Origin: JACVRW01 sp963820315
Lineage (GTDB): Bacteria; Actinomycetota; Thermoleophilia; Solirubrobacterales; Thermoleophilaceae
Direction: 5' to 3'
DNA length: 64,000 nucleotides
Assembly (NCBI GenBank): GCA_963820315.1
Contig: CAWFZK010000005.1
Span: forward strand, 1 to 64,000
Shown here piece after piece: positions 1 to 8,569 of the stretch. Made by a program: the position numbers and the translations under genes. Within the stretch, counting starts at the first letter, position 1. Each line of letters opens with the position of its first letter. Below the pieces are notes generated by a model. That model saw only the letters and a program-made list of their open reading frames with translations, was not told the DNA's origin and searched no databases.

Positions 1-553
1 TGATCGTGCCGAGCACGTTCGAGACGTGGGTGAACGCGACCAGCTTGACGCGGCCCTCGCCGAGCACGGCGTCGAGCTCGTCCAACGACAGCTCGGCACC
101 CTCGGTGAGCGTCAGGTAGCGCAACCGTGCGCCCGTTGCCTCGCAGAGGATCTGCCAGGGGACGATGTTCGAGTGGTGCTCCATCTCCGTGATGAGCACC
201 TCGTCGCCGGGGCCGATGTTCGCGCGGCCCCACGAGTAGGCGACCAGGTTGATCGCCTCGGTGGCGTTGCGCGTGAAGATCGAGCAGGCCGGGTCCCAGC
301 CGACGAACTGCGCGATGCGCGTGCGCGCTCCCTCGAACGCGTCCGTCGACTCGCGCGCGAGCTCGTACACGCCGCGATGGATCGGCGCGTAGGACGAGCG
401 CTGGAACTCGTCCATCGCCTCGATCACCTGGCGCGGGCGCTGGGCCGTCGCGGCCGAGTCGAGGTAGGCGACGCGCCTGCCGTCGAAGACCCGGTTCAGG
501 ACCGGGAAGTCGGCCCGGACGTCAACCAGCGGGTGCTCGGCGGTGGCAGCCAT
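1..553 (-). CDS. sufS: Cysteine desulfurase SufS, N-terminal part
   Basis: Group II cysteine desulfurase of the SUF pathway. It is a PLP enzyme that takes sulfur from cysteine as a persulfide for iron-sulfur cluster assembly. The translation starts MAATAEHPLVDVRADFPVL and contains the family signatures YLDSAATAQRP, PIHRGVYELA, RNATEAINLVA and EMEHHSNIVPWQ. The last includes the histidine pair that stacks on the PLP ring. The ATG overlaps the sufD stop by one base (TGATG on the minus strand), so it is translated with sufCD. The PLP lysine and the active-site cysteine lie beyond the window edge. About 184 of roughly 410 residues are present. Confidence 0.95.
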   Translation of the reverse strand, partial: MAATAEHPLVDVRADFPVLNRVFDGRRVAYLDSAATAQRPRQVIEAMDEFQRSSYAPIHRGVYELARESTDAFEGARTRIAQFVGWDPACSIFTRNATEAINLVAYSWGRANIGPGDEVLITEMEHHSNIVPWQILCEATGARLRYLTLTEGAELSLDELDAVLGEGRVKLVAFTHVSNVLGTI

Positions 554-1825
554 CAGGTTGCCTCCGCGCGCTCCCCGATGAACTCGCGCACCTGCTCCTC
601 GGCGCCGTGCAGCTTCTCGGCGACGCGCCGGCGCACGAGGTCCTCGAGGCCCGGGTCCTCGAGTCGCTGCACGACCTCCTCGAAGTAGCCCTCGACGAGC
701 ACGCGCACCGCCTCGGCGCGCGAGATGCCGCGGGTCATCATGTAGAAGATCTGCTCCGGGTCGAGCTCGCCGACGGTCCCGCCGTGCGAGGCCTTCACGT
801 TGTCGACCTCCACGATCAGCGACGGGATGGCGTCGCCCCTCGCCTTAGGCGAGAGCAGCATCTGGTGCGTCTGCAGGTAGGTGTCGACCTCGGTCGCCTT
901 CGGGATGATGTGGATGAGCCCCTCGTAGGAGGCCCGCGAGTCGCCGGTGAGGGCGCCCTTCCAGACGGTGTCGCCGGTTGTGTGCGCCGCCTCGTGGCGG
1001 TCGGACGTGAACAGGTCGAGATGCTCGTTCCGCTCGGTGAAGTAGAGCCCTGTGTGCTTCATGTCCGAGCCCGGCTCGGCGGTGATGATGTCGAGCGTCT
1101 GCTTCGTCAGCCGGCCGCCGAGGTGGATCGGGACCCACTTGACGCGCGCGTCGCGGCCGATCTCGACGCGCCGTGTCGACAGGTCGTAGACCTCGCCGCG
1201 GCCCCAGTCCTGGTAGTGGGCGAGGTCGACCTGCGCGCCCGGCAGGGCGTACAGCTCGAAGGCGCCCGAGTGGAGCGCCTGGCCCTCGAAGTCCGGAGCG
1301 ACGAAGTACTCGCGCAGCTTGCACTCGGAGTTCTCGCCGACGACGGCGAGCGTGTGCGCCCACTGGGCGGTGCCGGGCTCGTCGATCAGCCAGACCACCT
1401 GGATCGGCTTCTCGATCTGGACGTTCTTCGGGACGTGGACGAAGACGCCGCCGGTCCAGAACGCCGCCGTGCCGGCCGCGAACTTGGCCTCGTCGTACGG
1501 GAGCCGCTTCGCGAAGTAGGGCTCCACCAGCTCCGGGACCTCCTCGACGGCGCGCTCGAGCGGCATCACGGTGATGCGCTCGTCGGCGACGTCGGAGTAC
1601 ACGACGCTCGCGCCGTGCTGGACGATCAGGGCGGCGTGCTCCTCGTCGCCGAGGTCGTCACGGACGATCTGCGGCAGCTCCTCGACCGGCTCGTAGCGCT
1701 TGGGCTCGAGCGCGTCGAGGTCGAGCCCGCGCAGGCTCGTCGTCCAGAAGCCGGAGCGGCGCCAGGTCGGGACCGGCTCGGCCTCGTAGGCCTCGAGCGC
1801 CGCGCGCCGGCGGGTCTCGACGAAC

Positions 1826-1836
<11 letters not shown>
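553..1836 (-). CDS. sufD: SufB/SufD-family Fe-S assembly protein (SufD)
   Basis: Scaffold subunit of the SufBCD complex, 427 aa. The C-terminal beta-helix core is plain (KARGDAIPSLIVEVDNVKAS, HGGTVGELDPEQIFYMMTRG), followed by a helical tail for SufC contact. Length and the divergent N-terminus (residues 1-100) fit SufD better than SufB, which is about 470 aa with cluster-ligand cysteines. It starts inside the end of sufC (11-base overlap), indicating tight coupling. No separate SufB lies upstream of sufC, so SufB must be downstream of sufS or elsewhere, or this protein does both jobs. Confidence 0.9.
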
Positions 1837-2574
<738 letters not shown>

Positions 2575-2578
<4 letters not shown>

Positions 2579-3039
2579 GCGGTAACGGTCTCCGTTTGCT
2601 TCCGGGTGCGAGCCGGCCTTGCCAGGTCGGCCAGCGTCATCTCGTTCAGGGTGCGGACGATGGACCCCTGTACGCGGGTCCACAGCAGCTTGGTCGGGCA
2701 GGGGTCATGGCCGTCCTGCCCCTCGCGGACGCAGACGAGCGTCCCGTCGGGATCGGCGCTGATGCACTCGATCGGGGCGATATCGCCCTCGAGCGCACGC
2801 ACGACCTCCGCCATCGTGATGTCCTCGGCGTCGCGCGCGAGCGTGTAGCCACCGTGTGCGCCGCGCCGGGACTCGACGAGTCCGGCCTTCCGCAGGCGCT
2901 GCACGAGGTGCTCGAGGTAGGCGAGCGGCAGCCCCTCCGCGTCGGCGATCGATCCCAGCGAGATCGGCTTGCCGGCATCGCTCTTGGCGAGGTGCGCCAT
3001 CACGCGCACGCCGTACTCCGCTTTCGTCGAGAACATCAT
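2575..3039 (-). CDS. Rrf2-family regulator heading the suf operon
   Basis: Winged-helix repressor of the Rrf2/IscR/SufR group, 154 aa. The N-terminus (FSTKAEYGVRVMAHLA) and the recognition region (LAYLEHLVQRLRKAGLVES, RGAHGGYTLAR) are typical. Three cysteines at residues 92, 103 and 114, each separated by exactly ten residues, probably bind an Fe-S cluster that senses cluster status. It is first in the operon and overlaps sufC by four bases. A 19-bp palindrome lies 12 bases upstream, suggesting autoregulation. Start is ATG 3039 or the adjacent ATG 3036. Confidence 0.93.
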
Positions 3040-3051
3040 CGGTTCGGTAAA

Positions 3052-3070
3052 TCCTACTCGGCGAGTCGGA
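3052..3070. promoter_or_regulatory. Operator-like palindrome in the suf promoter
   Basis: TCCTACTCGGCGAGTCGGA is an inverted repeat with 9-bp arms around one central base (3061), with a single mismatched pair. On the minus strand it overlaps a TAGGAT -10-like box (3050-3055) that ends 10 bases before the Rrf2 ATG. A dimeric Rrf2 protein bound here would block the promoter. The match is seen directly; the regulator pairing is inferred. Confidence 0.7.
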
Positions 3071-3087
3071 GAAATCGGCGGCGGCGC

Positions 3088-3888
3088 TCAGCTTTCCCTG
3101 ATCTCGTCGCCGACGGCGATGCGGCCGCCCTCGAGGATGTCCGCGCGCAGGCCACCCTTGTGCGCAAGCTTTCGCAGGATGCCCGGCTCCGTCAGGCGCT
3201 GCAGGTGCGCGCAGGGCTCGCAGAGCCGGCGGCCGGCGCACTCTACGTCGCCGACTTTGAAGGTCTTGCCCACGAGCGCGTTCAGGTCGATGCCGCGGGT
3301 CACGAGGTTGCGGCGAGCGTCCTCGGGTGCCAGGGCGATGCGCTCGGCCTCCTCGGCCTCGATCAGCGTGAGCTCGTGACCGAGGCCGTGAGGGTTGGAG
3401 AACGTGCCCTGGCCATCGGCATAGCGGTCGCCCGCGAGCCCTCGACCCGCGATTGCCTCGGCCTTCGAGACCATCTCGACCGGCCCCTCCTTGTGCGCTG
3501 CGATCACGATGAGCTCGACCGTGCCTACCAGTCGCGTGACGTCCCTCGGCCTCGGCATCCAGTCCGCCACGTCGGCGGCGGCGATCACGTACCCGGAAAC
3601 GACGGCGCTGAATGGCGGCGGGTCCGGAGCCGGCCACCAGACGAGGTCCGGGGGCGGGCCGAAGGCGACCGCCGCCCGTTCCCCTTCGCCGTCGTCCAGG
3701 ATGGCCAGCCACGGGCCGGGCCAGGAGAACTCGCGCGGCTCCCTGATCGGCACCAGGCCGAGGCCGCGCTCGCCGAGCCAGCCGCGCCACAGGCTCCACG
3801 GGTCGGGACCGCTCGGGACCGGCACCTCTTGGGGATCGACGCGGAGGAGATGGCCGAGGCACGCGGCCACCTCGCGGACGAGGCTCAT
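3088..3888 (-). CDS. MOSC-domain protein with extra N-terminal domain
   Basis: 266 aa. The C-terminal 140 residues are a MOSC domain (VEMVSKAEAIAGRGLAGDRY, RRNLVTRGIDLNALVGK, LCEPCAHLQ), the fold that carries sulfur or molybdenum cofactor in MOCOS-like enzymes. The conserved cysteines in RLCEPC are present. Residues 1-115 are a separate Trp/Pro-rich region (REFSWPGPWLAILDDGEGE) that I do not recognise. The ATG overlaps the upstream SCO1 stop as ATGA, so the two are cotranscribed. The substrate is unknown. Confidence 0.85.
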   Translation of the reverse strand: MSLVREVAACLGHLLRVDPQEVPVPSGPDPWSLWRGWLGERGLGLVPIREPREFSWPGPWLAILDDGEGERAAVAFGPPPDLVWWPAPDPPPFSAVVSGYVIAAADVADWMPRPRDVTRLVGTVELIVIAAHKEGPVEMVSKAEAIAGRGLAGDRYADGQGTFSNPHGLGHELTLIEAEEAERIALAPEDARRNLVTRGIDLNALVGKTFKVGDVECAGRRLCEPCAHLQRLTEPGILRKLAHKGGLRADILEGGRIAVGDEIRES

Positions 3889-4496
3889 CGCTCCGCCTCG
3901 GCTTCGAGCAGGCGCAGGTCGTGGGCGAGCCGCTCGGGGGTCGCCTCGGAGGCCGGGAAGCCGACGCGCTGGTAGCCGTTCGCGTCCACCAGCGTGATGC
4001 GTGGCTGGTGCTCCTCGGTCACCGACTGCGGGCGGATGAAGAAGCCGTCCCAGAGCGGTTGCAGCTGGTTGCGCGTGCCGAGCACGAAGTCGATGCGCCC
4101 GAGCGCGTGCTGCTTGGAGAGGAACGCCTTGGCGCGGTCGGCCGTGTCGCGCGGCGGGTCCACCGCGACCGCAAGGGCGGGGAGGTCGTGGCCGAGCTGG
4201 TCGAGGCTGCCCCGGATCGTCTGGGCCTGGATCGGGCAGGTGTCCTCGCAGGTGGTGTAGAGGAACGTGACGATCGCCGGCCTGCCGCGCAGGGAGCGCA
4301 TCGTGACGGTGTCCCCGTCCTGGTTCTGGAGGCGGAAGTCCGGGGCGCGGACGTTCTCGGGCATGCGGGCGCCCTCGAAGCCGCTCTTGGCCGTGGCGGG
4401 ATCGCCGTCTGCGTCTCGCCGGGTCGCGGCGAGGGCGATGGCTCCGAGGGCAAAGACGGCTACCAGGAACAGGGTGATGAGCACCCGCGGGTTCAC
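3885..4496 (-). CDS. SCO1/SenC-type copper chaperone/thioredoxin protein
   Basis: 203 aa membrane-anchored thioredoxin-fold protein. An N-terminal hydrophobic helix (residues 5-24) places it outside the membrane. The copper or redox motif CEDTC (Cys83 and Cys87) and the conserved His163 (EEHQPR) form the SCO1 Cu site used in loading the CuA centre of cytochrome oxidase. No oxidase genes are nearby, so a general thiol or copper role is also possible. It is translationally coupled to the MOSC gene. Confidence 0.9.
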   Translation of the reverse strand: MNPRVLITLFLVAVFALGAIALAATRRDADGDPATAKSGFEGARMPENVRAPDFRLQNQDGDTVTMRSLRGRPAIVTFLYTTCEDTCPIQAQTIRGSLDQLGHDLPALAVAVDPPRDTADRAKAFLSKQHALGRIDFVLGTRNQLQPLWDGFFIRPQSVTEEHQPRITLVDANGYQRVGFPASEATPERLAHDLRLLEAEAER

Positions 4497-4534
4497 TCTC
4501 CGCGGGAGCGTAGAGGGGGTGAGATTGTCGATCT

Positions 4535-4575
4535 AGTCCTGACTTGTAGGGCCAGTGGCCACACAAGTCAGGACT
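4535..4575. repeat. Palindrome copy A, left boundary of AbiEi-like cassette
   Basis: Perfect 13-bp inverted repeat: arms 4535-4547 and 4563-4575 (AGTCCTGACTTGT and its complement) around a 15-base centre that itself contains GGCC/GGCC. The 33 bases 4537-4569 recur at 5434-5466 with one mismatch. The GTG start of the following gene (4555) lies in the centre of the palindrome. Confidence 0.9.
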
Positions 4576-5439
4576 GTTGAGCGGCAGATCGCGCGTCTCG
4601 GCGGGCGAGCCCATGGCGTCGTGACCCGGGCCGAGCTGTTGGCCGCGGGCGTGACCCCGGATGAGATCGCTCATCGGTTCCGTACGGGCTCCCTCATTGC
4701 CGTCTTTCGCGGTGTCTATCGAGTTGGACACCGGGCGCCGTCCGTGGAAGCGCGCTACATGGCAGCCGTAAAGGCGGCTGGGGAAGGGGGAGTCCTGAGC
4801 GGGCTCGCGGCAGCGCATCTGTTCGGGCTCGTCAGAGGCAGTGCGCCGCCACCTGAGGTCATCGCACCGAAGGAGCGGAGGCCAAAAGGAGTGCGCGCGA
4901 TCCGCCGTCAACTCGACCGCCGCGACACGACAATCTGGCGCGGCATTCCGGTGACGGCGTTGCCGCGCACGCTCGTCGACCTTTCCTCAGTGCTGTCGTC
5001 GGATGAGCTGGCCCGAGCGTTCCACGAAGCAAACGTCCGCTACCGGACGACGCCGGCTCAGGTCGAGGCAGCGCTGGAGCGTGCACCCCGGGCGAAACGG
5101 CGGGCCCGGCTACGCGAGGTGATTCGCGGCGATAGGCAGGTGATTCTCAGCAGACTCGAGCGCCGCTTTCTCAAGCTTCTACGCGCCCACTCCCTGCCGC
5201 TCCCTCGGACCAACCGGCCGGCGGGCAGCCACTACGTCGACTGCCGCTGGCCAGAGCACAGGCTCACCGTCGAACTCGACAGCTACCGCTACCACAACAG
5301 CCGCTACGCGTGGGAGCAAGACCGCCGTCGCGAGCGTGAGGCCTACGCCCGCGGAGACCGCTTCCGCCGCTTCACCTGGGGAGACGTCACCGAGCGACCA
5401 GACTCCGTGCTCAGCGAACTCACGCCGCTTCTTTCCTGA
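4555..5439 (+). CDS. AbiEi-antitoxin-domain / DUF559 (Vsr-like) protein
   Basis: 294 aa from a GTG inside palindrome A. Residues about 8-60 form the winged-helix AbiEi_4-type domain (GVVTRAELLAAGV, FRGVYRVGH). Residues about 195-292 resemble the DUF559/Vsr nuclease-like fold (VDCRWPEHRLTVELDSYRYH, WEQDRRREREAY, RRFTWGDV). Such proteins are annotated as orphan type IV antitoxins, but no toxin gene is adjacent. The stop codon lies in palindrome B. Codon use looks less GC-biased than neighbouring genes. Mobility is suspected; the function is unknown. Confidence 0.85.
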   Translation: MATQVRTVERQIARLGGRAHGVVTRAELLAAGVTPDEIAHRFRTGSLIAVFRGVYRVGHRAPSVEARYMAAVKAAGEGGVLSGLAAAHLFGLVRGSAPPPEVIAPKERRPKGVRAIRRQLDRRDTTIWRGIPVTALPRTLVDLSSVLSSDELARAFHEANVRYRTTPAQVEAALERAPRAKRRARLREVIRGDRQVILSRLERRFLKLLRAHSLPLPRTNRPAGSHYVDCRWPEHRLTVELDSYRYHNSRYAWEQDRRREREAYARGDRFRRFTWGDVTERPDSVLSELTPLLS

Positions 5440-5466
5440 CTTGTAGGGCCAGGGGCCACACAAGTC
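5434..5466. repeat. Palindrome copy B, right boundary of AbiEi-like cassette
   Basis: 33 bases identical to 4537-4569 except one base (G at 5453 for T at 4556). Arms GACTTGT (5438-5444) and ACAAGTC (5460-5466) flank the same 15-base centre. The TGA stop of the upstream gene is 5437-5439, inside the repeat. The mismatch destroys the GTG that serves as start codon in copy A. Confidence 0.9.
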
Positions 5467-5481
5467 CGCAAAGTCGGTACT

Positions 5482-6118
5482 TCAGGGCTCGACCAACCCC
5501 CGCCTGATCGCGTAGCGGACGATCTCCACGCGGTCGCGCATTCCGAGCTTCGCGAACACGTTGGCCCGGTGGGATTCGATTGTCTTCTCGGAGAGCTTCA
5601 GCGTCTCGGCGATCTGGCGGTTCGTGAACGCCTCGGCGATCAGCTTGACCACCTCGAGCTCGCGGGGAGTCAAGGGGTCGTCGGGCTCGAGCGCGGCCGC
5701 CCTCGAGCCACTCGTCCATGAGCGTGCGCTGGGCCTCGTCCGACAGGAACGTCCGGCCGCCGGCGACGGTCCGGACCGCGCCGATCAGGTCGGTGTCGGC
5801 GGCGCGCTTCAGCACATAGCCGGCCGCGCCGGCCTCCAGGCCCTCCAGGAAGTAGCGCTCGTCGTCGTGCATCGACAGCAGGAGCACGCGCGTGTCGGGC
5901 ACGTGCGAGCGGATCTCGCGCGCGGCCTGCAAGCCCGTCATGCGCGGCATCGAGACATCCAGGACCGCGACGTCGGGCCGTTCCGCCTGCGTCGACTCGA
6001 GCGCCGCCACGCCGTCGTCCGCCTCGGCGACCACCTGCATGTCGTTCTGGCGCTCGATCAACATCCGCAGGCCGGAGCGGACGATGCCGTGGTCGTCGGC
6101 GATCAGGACGCGGATCAA
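5482..6118 (-). pseudogene. NarL/FixJ response regulator, frameshifted between receiver and HTH
   Basis: The receiver (VLIADDHGIVRSGLRMLIE, phospho-Asp in VAVLDVSMPRMTG, KRAADTDL) is followed in another frame by an intact LuxR-type HTH (LTPRELEVVKLIAEAFTNRQ, LSEKTIESHRANVFAKLG). Deleting one base of the CCC at 5700-5702 joins them as one protein of about 210 aa. The likely start is TTG at 6118, overlapping the restored kinase stop. It would be the partner of the kinase upstream. It may be intact in the living cell; see the finding on single-base insertions. Confidence 0.85.
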
Positions 6119-7115
6119 ACGCGCGCGCCCGATCCGCATCGTCACCGTCGTGCCGCCGCCCGGGGCGGAGCGGACGTCGAGCTCGCCGCCGGCGAGCCGG
6201 GCCCGCTCGGCCATCCCGCCGAGGCCAAGGTCGCTGCCGCCGGCGTCGCGCGCGAGCTCGCCGGGGTGGAAGCCGGCGCCGTCGTCACGCACGCGCAGCT
6301 CGATGCGCTCGGCCACCTCGACGTCGACCTCGACGACCGTGGCGCCGGCGTGGCGTGCGACGTTCGCGAGCGCCTCCTGGGTCACGCGGTAGAGCGCCGT
6401 CTGGACGTCCTCGGGCAGCTCGTCGGGATCGCCCTCGCGGTTCAGCCGCACCTCGACGCCCGTGCGCGAGGAGAAGCGCTTCAGCTGCGTCTCCAGGGCC
6501 GGCATCAGCCCGTGGTCGTCGAGCGCGGACGGCCGCAGGTGGCGGGCCAGGTTCAGCAGCTCGTCCATGGCCTGGTTGACGAGCCGCTTCAGCTCGGCCA
6601 CATCGCCGGCGCGCTCGGGCGCGGTGTCCTGCCCGAGCGCCTCGAGCCGCAGCAGGATGGCCGTCAGCGCCTGATTGACCTCGTCGTGCAGGTCGCGCGC
6701 AAGCCGGCGGCGCTCCTCCTCCTGCGCGCGCATGACGAGCGTGCCGGAGCGGCTGCGCTCCTCCTCGATGCGGTCGAGCAGGCGCCGGAAGGAGGTCGAG
6801 AGCCGATCGATCTCCGCGACCGGCTCGGGCTCCTCGAGCGGGATGCGCGATCGGAACGGCCGGGTCGATTTGCTCGACCCGGTCGATCAGCCGCTCCAGT
6901 GGCCGGAAGCGCCGCTGCAGCATCCAGAGGTTCACGCACAGGGTCAGGACGATCGAAAGGGCGAGGATCCCGAACGACCAGCGCTGGTTCTCGACCGTCA
7001 GGTCGAGGCCCGCTGCGAGGCTGGCGGCGAACAGCGTGAGTGCCACCAGCACGACGTTTGCCGCCACTACCTGGCCAATGAGGGAGTCGTCGCGCCGAGT
7101 CACGTTCGGTCTCAT
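6115..7115 (-). pseudogene. HisKA_3 sensor histidine kinase, frameshifted
   Basis: The N-terminal part has two membrane helices (residues about 13-35 and 46-66) and a linker (PLERLIDRVEQID). The kinase core follows in another frame: phospho-His in RRRLARDLHDEVNQALTAIL, then HATPase motifs DDGAGF and GLGGMAERA. Removing one base from the GGG at 6840-6842 fuses the two parts. In the sequence as given, the kinase also runs into the response regulator without a stop. Removing one base at 6128-6130 would create a TGA with a TTGA overlap. Confidence 0.85.
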
Positions 7116-7142
7116 GGATCGTCAGACCGCCATTCGGGACAA

Positions 7143-7160
7143 ATGGGGTCTGCACCCCAT
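7143..7160. repeat. Small palindrome ATGGGGT-CTGC-ACCCCAT
   Basis: Perfect 7-bp arms with a 4-base loop in the 256-base gap between the divergent kinase and moeZ-like genes. The shape resembles REP-type intergenic palindromes. Only one copy was noticed in this window, so repeat status is unproven. Confidence 0.45.
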
Positions 7161-7256
7161 ATCGGCAGGAGCGGCCCAGGACGAAAATCTTGGTGAGGCT
7201 TCAAACGGCAGGAACACTGCCCGGGGGCTTCCGCACAATCTAGGTCTGGGTCTTCC

Positions 7257-7284
7257 ACCGGGGCGCCCGAAAGGGCGCCCCGGT
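7257..7284 (+). other. Strong stem-loop in leader of the moeZ-cysO operon
   Basis: Perfect 12-bp stem (ACCGGGGCGCCC and complement) closed by a GAAA tetraloop, followed by a short TTT and then AGGAGG at 7292-7297. A second hairpin, GCGGCG-CGAA-CGCCGC, lies at 7306-7321. It could be a terminator-like attenuator or part of a structured 5' leader. The gap is too small and GC-rich to say which. Confidence 0.6.
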
Positions 7285-7320
7285 ACCTTTCAGGAGGCCT
7301 GACAGGCGGCGCGAACGCCG

Positions 7321-7335
7321 CTACACTTTCTGAAG
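7321..7335 (+). promoter_or_regulatory. 15-bp motif shared with the cysM upstream region
   Basis: CTACACTTTCTGAAG is identical to 11903-11917 just before cysM. It contains a TACACT -10-like hexamer. Here it sits 37 bases before the moeZ-like ATG. Both downstream units belong to the CysO cysteine pathway, so this is either a common promoter or a regulator site. Confidence 0.5.
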
Positions 7336-7371
7336 TATTGAAAGCTGACCGAGATTCAGGGGTATAGGGCG

Positions 7372-8556
7372 ATGGCAAGTGGCGCTGAGCTGCTTCGCAA
7401 GGTCAAGGAGCAGATCGAGGAGGTGGACCCCAAGGAGGTCCACGAGCTGACGCAGAACGGCAACGGTGCCGTGATCGTCGACGTGCGCGAGCAGCACGAG
7501 TTCGAGCAGGCGCACCTGCCCGGCGCCGTGCACGTGCCGCGCGGTCATCTCGAGTCGCGCATCGAGGGCGCGGTCGGCGACCGCGACCAGCGCGTGATCC
7601 TCTACTGCGCCTCCGGCAACCGCTCCGCCTTCGCCGCCCAGACGATGAAGGAGCTGCTCGGCTACGAGGACGTCGCCTCGATGCGTGGCGGCATCACGCT
7701 CTGGAAGGACCGCGGCTACGAGGTCGAGGTCCCGCGCGCGCTCACCGCCGAGCAGCGCGAGCGCTACTCGCGCCACATGCTCGTCCCGGAGATCGGGCTC
7801 GAGGGTCAGCTGAAGCTGCTCGACGCCAAGGTGCTGCTGCTCGGCGCCGGCGGCCTCGGCTCACCGGCGGCGCTCTACCTCGCCGCTGCGGGGGTGGGCA
7901 CGATCGGCATCGTCGACAACGACGTGGTCGACCTCTCCAACCTGCAGCGCCAGGTCGCGCACGCGAACGACCGCATCGGCGTCCCCAAGGTCGACTCGGC
8001 CGAGATCTCGATCCACGACATCAACCCGGACGTGAAGGTCGACAAGTACCCGGTCCGGCTCGGCGCCGAGAACATCATGGAGATCATCGACGGCTACGAC
8101 GTGGTCGTCGACGGCCTCGACAACTTCCCCACGCGCTACCTCCTGAACGACGCGAGCGTGCGCAAGCAGATCCCGGTCGTGTCGGCGTCGATCCTCGGCT
8201 TCGAGGGCCAGCTCTCGGTCTTCCACCCCTACGAGGGCCCCTGCTACCGCTGCCTCTATCCGACACCGCCGCCCGCGGAGCTGGCGCCGTCGTGCGGCGC
8301 GGCCGGCGTACTCGGCGTGCTGCCAGGCGTGATGGGCCTGCTGCAGTCGGTCGAGGTGATCAAGCTGATCACGGGCGCGGGCGAGACGATGGCCGGCCGC
8401 CTGCTGCTCTACGACGCGCTCGGCACCACCTTCACCGAGCTCAAGGTCCGCCGCGACCCCGACTGCCCGATCTGCTCCCGCGAGCCGGGCGAGATCTCCG
8501 ACGAGGAGATGGGCGTCTTCCCGGACTACGAAGCCTTTTGCGCCGGCGCTGGCTAG
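7372..8556 (+). CDS. Rhodanese-ThiF sulfur-carrier adenylyltransferase (MoeZ-like, CysO-activating)
   Basis: 394 aa. The N-terminal rhodanese domain (residues about 20-120) carries the persulfide cysteine Cys79 in LYCASGNRS. The ThiF/MoeB domain follows, with the ATP loop LLLGAGGLGSP and zinc cysteine pairs CYRC and CPIC. It would adenylate the C-terminus of a ubiquitin-like carrier and transfer sulfur to it. The next gene is CysO, 13 bases on, so CysO is the obvious partner. MoeZ proteins usually have the rhodanese domain at the C-terminus; here the order is reversed. Confidence 0.93.
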   Translation: MASGAELLRKVKEQIEEVDPKEVHELTQNGNGAVIVDVREQHEFEQAHLPGAVHVPRGHLESRIEGAVGDRDQRVILYCASGNRSAFAAQTMKELLGYEDVASMRGGITLWKDRGYEVEVPRALTAEQRERYSRHMLVPEIGLEGQLKLLDAKVLLLGAGGLGSPAALYLAAAGVGTIGIVDNDVVDLSNLQRQVAHANDRIGVPKVDSAEISIHDINPDVKVDKYPVRLGAENIMEIIDGYDVVVDGLDNFPTRYLLNDASVRKQIPVVSASILGFEGQLSVFHPYEGPCYRCLYPTPPPAELAPSCGAAGVLGVLPGVMGLLQSVEVIKLITGAGETMAGRLLLYDALGTTFTELKVRRDPDCPICSREPGEISDEEMGVFPDYEAFCAGAG

Positions 8557-8569
8557 GCTGCCGGACCCG

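Noticed and set aside
4497..4554. Toxin gene partner (AbiEii) for the AbiEi-like protein
   Set aside because: No nucleotidyltransferase gene lies on either side; the flanking genes are SCO1 and the response regulator.
3088..4911. A single 607-aa minus-strand reading frame across MOSC, SCO1 and the AbiEi-like gene
   Set aside because: Only the last 266 residues match a family; the upstream part is antisense to or out of frame with genes that have clear motifs.
7299..7365. Short frames before the moeZ-like gene considered as a cysteine attenuator peptide
   Set aside because: They contain no cysteine codons and the Shine-Dalgarno spacing does not fit, so a polycysteine leader is not supported.
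7180..7371. Known riboswitch (SAM, TPP, cobalamin, Moco) or 4.5S RNA before the CysO operon
   Set aside because: None of the core sequences of those families was recognised; left as an unexplained structured leader.
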